DNA of 27,258 nucleotides, taken from CAZBBB01 sp964490005. GTDB taxonomy: Bacteria > Planctomycetota > B15-G4. The notes under the pieces are model-generated. The model ran no database searches. It saw only the letters and a list, made by a program, of their open reading frames with translations, and was not told the DNA's origin. Shown here in pieces: positions 22,691 through 27,258 of the stretch. Made by a program: the position numbers and the translations under genes. The stretch is taken from NCBI GenBank assembly GCA_964490005.1, contig CAZBBB010000039.1:1-27258 (forward strand), in the 5' to 3' direction. How positions within the stretch are numbered: position 1 is the stretch's first letter; every line of letters begins with the position of its first letter.

Positions 22691-25273
22691 TTGGACTCCT
22701 CGCACCACGAAACGGTCGTGCTCGACTTCCTCGGGCGCCTGCTGCTCGATCGCAGCGAGGGCCGCAGCGTCGCGCTGGCCGACTACCTGCGCCTGTACCC
22801 CGGCTACGAGCAGACCGTCGCGGCCGAATGGCTGCGGGCCGAGGCCGGAGCGGCGCCGACGGACGGCCGGCACGGCGAGGCGGCGCGCGCGCAGGACGCG
22901 GCGGCGGCCGACGCGGACGCGCCCGGACGCGCAGGACGCGTGGGCCGCTTCCGCCTGCTGCGCGAGATCGGCCGCGGCGGGCAGGGCGCCGTCTGGCTCG
23001 CTCACGACGAGCGGCTCGACCGGCGCGTGGCGCTGAAGGTCGTGCCCGCGTCGCCGCTGTTCCGCGACATCGCGCCGCGCCTCGCGCGCGAAGCGCAGGC
23101 GGCCTCGCGCCTCGCGCACCCCGGCCTGTGCGCCGTGCACGACGTGGGTTGCGATGACGGCGTGGCCTGGATCGCGATGCGTCACGTCGAGGGCGTCACG
23201 CTCGCCCGCCGCCTGCAAGCGGACGCCGGTGCGCCGCCGTCCCGGGCCGAATTCGACGCGCGTCTGTCGGTGCTCGAGGGCGTCGCGCGCGCGCTGCACG
23301 TGGCGCACGAGGCCGGCATCGTGCATCGCGACGTCAAGCCCGGCAACATCATGATCGGCACCGACGGGACGCCGGTGCTGCTCGACTTCGGCCTGGCGCT
23401 GTCCGATGCCGACGGCGCGCCGCTGACGATCACGGGCGAGGCGCCCGGCACGCCGGCCTACATGGCGCCCGAGTGCCTGCGCCGCGGCGCGGCCCGCGCC
23501 GACCGGCGCGCCGACGTGTGGTCGCTGGGCGTGACGCTCCACGAGGCGGTCACGGGCCGGCGCCCCTTCGACGGCGTCACGCGCGAGGAACTCGTGCGGC
23601 GCATCCTCGACGACGAGCCCGAGGATCCGCGGCTGCGCGCGCCCGGGCTGCCGCGCGACCTGAGCGCCGTCGTGCAGACCGCGCTCGCCAAGGAGCCCGA
23701 GCGGCGCTACCCGAGCGCGCTGGCGCTCGCTGACGAACTCGGGCGCCTGCGCCGCGGCGAACCCGTGGCCGCGCGGCGTGTCTCGTCGCTCGGGCGGCTG
23801 CTGCTCTGGGCCCGGCGCCGTCGGGCGCTGGCGAGCGCGATCGCCGTGGCGGTGCTCGCGCTGACGGGCGGGCTCGTCGCGAGCACGCTGCTGCTGCTGC
23901 AGACGCGCGCGGCCCTGCACGAGAACCGCGCGCTGCTCGACGACTACCGGCAGCTCTCCGATCGCAAGCAGGCCGCCGACCTGCAGGCCGAGGCCGAAGC
24001 GCTGTGGCCGGCGCTGCCCGAGCGCGGCGACGCGCTGGCGGCCTGGATCGCGGCCGCCGACGTCCTGCTGGGCCGGCTGCCGGGCCACGTCGAGGCGCTC
24101 TCGGCCTCCGAGGATCGCGCGCGCGGGCAGGCCGCGCGCAGCGCGTCCGTGGCCGACGCCTACGACGAGGCCTGGCTGGCCGAACAGCTCGCGCAGCTCG
24201 TGGCCGCCTTGCAGGCGCTGTCGGTCACCCGCGCCGACGTGGAGCGGCGGCTGGAGTTCGCGCGCACGATCGAAGCGCGCTCGCTCGCGGCCCCGGCCGC
24301 CGACTGGGCGGCCGCGGCGGACGCGGTCGCGCGCGATCCGCGCTTCTCCGGCGTCACCCTGGCGCCGCAGTTGGGGCTGCTGCCGCTCGGCGCCGACCGC
24401 GTGTCGGGCCTGCAGGAGTTCGCGCATCTCGCGAGCGGCCCGCCCGCCGTGCGCGATCCGGACACCGGCCGGCTCGCGCTCGACGACCACACGGGCGTCG
24501 TGCTGGTGCTCGTGCCGGGCGGCGCGACGCGCGTCGGAGCCGCGCCGCCCTCGTCCGGCGCCCCGCCCGGCTCGGCCCACGTCGACCAGCAGACCGGCCC
24601 CTGGGACGGCCCGGTGCAGTCGCTGCGCCTCGACCCCTTCTTCATCGCCAAGCACGAACTCACGCAGGCCCAGTGGCGGGCGCATGCGGGGGACAATCCG
24701 TCCGCGTACGGGCCCGAATCGAAGTTCACGCGCGACGATCAGCCGCTGCGGCATCCCGTCGAGAACGTGAGCTGGCACGACGCGCGGCGCTGGCTCGAGC
24801 AGGTCGACCTCGCGCTGCCGACCGAGGCGCAGTGGGAGCACGCCGCGCGCGCGGGCACGACGACGCCCTGGTGGACGGGAAAGGACGTCGCCAGCCTCGC
24901 CGGGGCCGGCAACCTCGCCGACGCCTGGGCGCGCGACCATGGCGGGCACGAGAACTGGTCCTACGAGGCGGGCCACGACGACGGCGCGGTGATGCACGCC
25001 GCCGTCGGCCGCTACCGGCCCAACGCCTGGGGGCTGCACGACACGATCGGCAACGTGCAGGAGTGGTGCGCGGATGCCTGGGAGGACTGGTCGCTCGTGC
25101 CTCCGCGCGACGGCGACGGGCTGTGCGCGGGGACCGAGACGGCTCCGGTCTTCCGCGGCGGCTCCTACACCAAGCCGGCCGAGCGGGCGCGCTCGGCCTG
25201 CCGCGACGGCCTGCCGCCGGAAGCTCGCAACCATTATCTGGGGCTGCGGCCCGCGCGCGCGCTCCGGCCCTGA
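22691..25273 (+). CDS. Membrane Ser/Thr protein kinase fused to SUMF1 (FGE-sulfatase-like) domain
   Basis: 860 aa if it starts at TTG 22691 (LDSSHHETVVLDFLGRLL); the frame is open back to GTG 22481, but that part is Pro/Arg-rich and would run through the divergent promoter area. The kinase domain (about residues 86-345) is complete: glycine loop GRGGQG 94-99, Lys116 (VALKVV), HRD 212-214 in HRDVKPGN, DFG from Asp232, APE 259-261. A membrane helix follows at about 379-403, then a helical stretch, then a SUMF1-like domain from about 603 to the end (DPFFIAKHELTQAQW, NVSWHDARRWL, LPTEAQWEHAARAG, GNVQEWCADAW, FRGGSY). Kinase outside-in topology places the SUMF1 domain across the membrane as a probable sensor. 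Only one Cys is in the region of the formylglycine-enzyme Cys pair (ARSACRDG), so enzyme activity is unlikely. Confidence 0.88.
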   Translation: MDSSHHETVVLDFLGRLLLDRSEGRSVALADYLRLYPGYEQTVAAEWLRAEAGAAPTDGRHGEAARAQDAAAADADAPGRAGRVGRFRLLREIGRGGQGAVWLAHDERLDRRVALKVVPASPLFRDIAPRLAREAQAASRLAHPGLCAVHDVGCDDGVAWIAMRHVEGVTLARRLQADAGAPPSRAEFDARLSVLEGVARALHVAHEAGIVHRDVKPGNIMIGTDGTPVLLDFGLALSDADGAPLTITGEAPGTPAYMAPECLRRGAARADRRADVWSLGVTLHEAVTGRRPFDGVTREELVRRILDDEPEDPRLRAPGLPRDLSAVVQTALAKEPERRYPSALALADELGRLRRGEPVAARRVSSLGRLLLWARRRRALASAIAVAVLALTGGLVASTLLLLQTRAALHENRALLDDYRQLSDRKQAADLQAEAEALWPALPERGDALAAWIAAADVLLGRLPGHVEALSASEDRARGQAARSASVADAYDEAWLAEQLAQLVAALQALSVTRADVERRLEFARTIEARSLAAPAADWAAAADAVARDPRFSGVTLAPQLGLLPLGADRVSGLQEFAHLASGPPAVRDPDTGRLALDDHTGVVLVLVPGGATRVGAAPPSSGAPPGSAHVDQQTGPWDGPVQSLRLDPFFIAKHELTQAQWRAHAGDNPSAYGPESKFTRDDQPLRHPVENVSWHDARRWLEQVDLALPTEAQWEHAARAGTTTPWWTGKDVASLAGAGNLADAWARDHGGHENWSYEAGHDDGAVMHAAVGRYRPNAWGLHDTIGNVQEWCADAWEDWSLVPPRDGDGLCAGTETAPVFRGGSYTKPAERARSACRDGLPPEARNHYLGLRPARALRP

Positions 25274-25289
25274 GGCCGGCCCGCGCCGT

Positions 25290-25835
25290 TCAGTCGTTGC
25301 GCGCGGCGTTGAGCGCGCCGTCGTCGTAGAAGGCCACGCCGTGGGCCGCGCCGGCGCGCGCCTTGGCGATCCAGGTGATCTGGCCCGTGTGCCAGGAGAA
25401 GTGCTCGACGATGTGCAGCACGGCGCCAAGCACGGTCGTGTCGAACTCCTGGATCGTGACGGGCGCCAGCCAGCGGCCCGCGGGCAGCGACTCGATCACG
25501 GCACAGGCCTCGTCCACGGTGACCTGCAGCGCGTCGAGCAGTTCGGCGGCGCAGGCGCCCTCCCGCGCCGAGAACTCGCGCTCGCGGACGCGGGCGTCGG
25601 GCGCCCCGCCGAGGCCCGAGACGATCCACTGCCGCACGTTGCCCCGCAGGTGCAGCAGCAGGTTGCCGACGCTGGTCGTCTGCGCGTGCGGCCGCCACCA
25701 CAGGTCGGCGGCGGGCAGCGCCGACACCGCCGCGCGCAGGCGCGGCATGTACGTCGCGCGCAGGTAGAACGCGCACTGCTCGGCCAGCGCCCGGGCGAAG
25801 CGCTCCGCTTCCTCGGCCTTCGCGAAATCGACCAT
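25290..25835 (-). CDS. DinB-family metal-binding protein
   Basis: 181 aa, cytoplasmic four-helix-bundle protein. The metal triad of the DinB/DUF1572 type is visible as His62 (NLLLHLRGNVRQW) and His145 plus His149 (HIVEHFSWHTGQI). Family members include thiol-dependent transferases using bacillithiol or mycothiol, and many of unknown role; there is no sign of the substrate here. ATG 25835 follows GGGGAGCGAGGC. It is convergent with the kinase gene (16-bp gap, with a small hairpin CCGGCC-CTGA-GGCCGG over the kinase stop codon). A hairpin at 25871-25904 lies in its upstream region; TAGAAT (25914-25909, minus strand) beyond that is a possible -10. Confidence 0.85.
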   Translation of the reverse strand: MVDFAKAEEAERFARALAEQCAFYLRATYMPRLRAAVSALPAADLWWRPHAQTTSVGNLLLHLRGNVRQWIVSGLGGAPDARVREREFSAREGACAAELLDALQVTVDEACAVIESLPAGRWLAPVTIQEFDTTVLGAVLHIVEHFSWHTGQITWIAKARAGAAHGVAFYDDGALNAARND

Positions 25836-25870
25836 GCCTCGCCTCGCTCCCCGGGCCTCCAAAAGAACGG

Positions 25871-25904
25871 CGCCCCGCGCGGCCTGCTCCGGCCGCGCGG
25901 GGCG
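25871..25904 (-). terminator. Intrinsic terminator after the secreted protein gene 25940-26947
   Basis: A 14-bp perfect stem (25871-25884 with 25891-25904; inner arms GCCCCGCGCGGCC and GGCCGCGCGGGGC) with a 6-nt loop. On the minus strand it is followed by CGTTCTTTTGG, a short T-tract, which fits Rho-independent termination for the upstream minus-strand gene. It also lies directly in front of the DinB gene. Confidence 0.8.
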
Positions 25905-25939
25905 TTCGATTCTAGCGACGCGGACGCCGCTGCGGGGGC

Positions 25940-26947
25940 TCAGGGCAGCTTCAGGTTGCCGTTGTTCTGCGTCCCGTTGTCGAAGTTGTTGTTGGCGACG
26001 TCGAGCGCCGTGCTCAGGTCGGAGAAGCCGAGGTCGCCCGTGCCGTCGTTGTCCATGTCGATCGGCATCGCGATCTCGCCGGCGATGGCCCGGTCGGCGA
26101 GCGTGATGACCTCGCGCAGGCTGAAGCCCAGCAGCTTGGCGTGCACGCCCCACGCGAAGACCAGGTCGCCGACGACCGCGCCCGTCTGCGTCTTTTTCCC
26201 GGCGAAGGCGCCGGCGTCGTCGAAGTGCACGTTGAGCTTGGCGGCGGCGAGTTGGCCGCCGAGCACGCCGGCGCCCGAGTTCTTGGGATTGACGGCGTCG
26301 AAGCCGAGCTTGGCCGGCGTGCCGCCCTCCGGCAGGAAGTCCTCGACGGCCTTGCTGGTCGTGAGGTGCACGACGTAGTGGCCGTCGCCGTCGACGCCGT
26401 CCTGGTCCCCCAGCAGCAGGCCGCCGGGGAACACGCTGCCGAACCACTGGTCGCGCAGGCAGCCGGGGTTGTTGCCCGCGCACTTGGTGCCCCAGCCGCC
26501 CTGCGTGAAGGTCACGAAGCTGCCGACGCCGAGGCACTTGCCCGTGTCGATCGCGGTCAGCGCCTCGCAGTTCGACACGCCGGCCTGGCCGGGGTCGGGG
26601 CCCAGCGCCACGAACTGGAAGTAGCCGGTGAAGCCGACCATTCCGGGCACGCAGTCGACGTGGTGCGAGAAGCACAGGTGCCCGGAGGCGGGCATGACCA
26701 GCGTGAAGATCTTGAGCGCCGGCAGGGCGACGCACAGCGTCCCGAACTTGGTGGGGATGCTCGCTTCGCTCGCGCTGACCAGCAGGAAGATGAAGCTGCC
26801 GCCGGGCGCGGTGATGCAGGTGTCGAAGTCGCCGCCGATCGGCACGGTGTCGTCCATCTCGAGCACGTAGCTCGGGCCGGCCTGCGCGGAGAGCGGAGCG
26901 ACGAGGCAGGCGAGCACGACGGCCGACGAAAGAATGCGGTGCAACAT
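25940..26947 (-). CDS. Secreted protein with C-terminal EF-hand/dockerin-like calcium loop
   Basis: 335 aa from ATG 26947, chosen because it opens a signal peptide (MLHRILSSAVVLACLVAPLS, cleavage near SAQA); a GTG 42 bases upstream keeps the frame but adds an unneeded N-terminal part. The body is a Gly-rich beta protein with at least seven Cys residues in the first 200, probably disulfide-bonded (TCITAPGG, TLCVALPA, GHLCFSHHVDCVPG, NCEALTAIDTGKC). Near the C terminus DMDNDGTGDLGFSDLSTAL is a DxDxDG calcium loop with a following helix, as in dockerins or EF hands, then a short Asn-rich tail. Family unknown. A TATCAG -10-like sequence lies about 60 bases upstream. It ends at a good intrinsic terminator. 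Confidence 0.8.
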   Translation of the reverse strand: MLHRILSSAVVLACLVAPLSAQAGPSYVLEMDDTVPIGGDFDTCITAPGGSFIFLLVSASEASIPTKFGTLCVALPALKIFTLVMPASGHLCFSHHVDCVPGMVGFTGYFQFVALGPDPGQAGVSNCEALTAIDTGKCLGVGSFVTFTQGGWGTKCAGNNPGCLRDQWFGSVFPGGLLLGDQDGVDGDGHYVVHLTTSKAVEDFLPEGGTPAKLGFDAVNPKNSGAGVLGGQLAAAKLNVHFDDAGAFAGKKTQTGAVVGDLVFAWGVHAKLLGFSLREVITLADRAIAGEIAMPIDMDNDGTGDLGFSDLSTALDVANNNFDNGTQNNGNLKLP

Positions 26948-27124
26948 GGGAGTGAATCCGGAGAGAGGATCGGGGACAGCCACCCTCAAGAGGGCGTCAC
27001 GCCGGTCCTGATACGGCGGGGAAGGCTAGCCCGGCCCCGCCGGGCGGCAAGTCGGCGCGGGGGGCGGGGAGGCGCGCACGCCGGAGTGGTGCCCCCGGCG
27101 GGAAAACGACACAATGGTCCGTTC

Positions 27125-27141
27125 CCGTGGGCTCGCCACGG
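27125..27141 (+). promoter_or_regulatory. Small hairpin just before the RGG protein gene
   Basis: CCGTGG-GCTCG-CCACGG (27125-27141), nine bases before ATG 27151. It would sit in the mRNA leader where a ribosome site is expected; no Shine-Dalgarno sequence is visible. Position-based inference only. Confidence 0.3.
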
Positions 27142-27150
27142 CACGAACCC

Positions 27151-27258
27151 ATGACACCCCAACCCTCCCGTCGAAGCGAAGGACCGCGCGGATCGCGCCG
27201 CGGCGGCGGACCGGGCGGACGCGGCGGCCCGCGCCGCGGCGGACGGGGCGGGCCGGGC
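27151..27258 (+). CDS. RGG-rich protein, N-terminal fragment (runs off window)
   Basis: From ATG 27151 the frame stays open to the window edge for 36 codons: MTPQPSRRSEGPRGSRR followed by Gly/Arg-rich repeats (GGPGGRGG, RRGGRGG). RGG-type extensions are common on RNA-binding proteins such as DEAD-box helicases, pseudouridine synthases and ribosome factors, so an RNA-related function is likely but the domain itself lies outside the window. The gene is divergent from the secreted-protein gene at 26947; the 203-bp gap between them is GC-rich and shows only a few short hairpins. Confidence 0.5.
   Translation, partial: MTPQPSRRSEGPRGSRRGGGPGGRGGPRRGGRGGPG

Noticed and set aside
19626..23036. Very long plus-strand open frame (over 1100 codons)
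   Set aside because: Antisense to the beta-helix gene; long stop-free frames are expected in this GC-rich DNA, and the translation is low-complexity Arg/Ala/Gly/Val/Glu.
24487..25273. Formylglycine-generating enzyme activity in the SUMF1 domain
   Set aside because: The Cys pair needed for formylglycine formation is not seen; the domain is treated as a sensor or binding part.
22241..25429. Minus-strand open frame of over 1000 codons
   Set aside because: Antisense to the kinase-SUMF1 gene, whose domains are unmistakable; the antisense product has no recognisable domain.

Overview
The window is strongly GC-rich bacterial chromosome, densely packed with genes on both strands. The gene content suggests a member of the Planctomycetota: a seven-repeat FG-GAP/ASPIC-UnbV (CRTAC1-type) lipoprotein, a Ser/Thr kinase fused to a SUMF1 domain, PD40-propeller and beta-helix secreted proteins, an ECF sigma factor with no visible anti-sigma gene, and few strong ribosome binding sites. 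This taxonomic call is inference from gene families; there is no rRNA gene here to confirm it.

Left part (1-5356): hemA and hemC (C5 haem pathway) run leftwards with a 4-nt overlap. Divergently, from a good sigma-70-like promoter (2272-2300), runs a three-gene operon: a Rieske protein, a b6/subunit-IV-like cytochrome b, and a membrane-anchored octahaem cytochrome c of the hydroxylamine oxidoreductase (HAO) family. No cytochrome c1 or f gene follows, so the octahaem protein may take electrons from, or feed them to, the quinol-oxidising Rieske/cyt b core. This is the most interesting metabolic unit in the window. An intergenic region of nested inverted repeats (5385-5521) ends it.

Middle (5577-16445), all on the minus strand: a pair of secreted proteins overlapping by GTGA (a seven-blade PD40 propeller protein and an unrecognised 753-aa protein) in visibly less GC-rich DNA. 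In the start region of the 753-aa gene lies a tandem run of four 8-bp units that puts the only well-placed ATG with Shine-Dalgarno sequence out of frame, as at a phase-variable locus. Upstream of these lies a likely operon: eboE-like TIM barrel protein, a degenerate gluzincin-like secreted protein, a group II PLP decarboxylase, and the CRTAC1-type lipoprotein.

Right part (16614-27258): a charged secreted protein plus a small lipoprotein (TTGA overlap), an aldehyde dehydrogenase divergent from an ECF sigma factor gene, a beta-helix secreted protein with three long internal repeats divergent from a kinase-SUMF1 receptor-like protein, a DinB-family protein, a secreted protein with a C-terminal EF-hand/dockerin-like loop, and at the right edge the start of an RGG-rich protein. 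Convergent or tandem gene ends carry strong hairpins (17605-17646, 19906-19938, 25871-25904). I saw no tRNA, rRNA, insertion sequence or CRISPR array.
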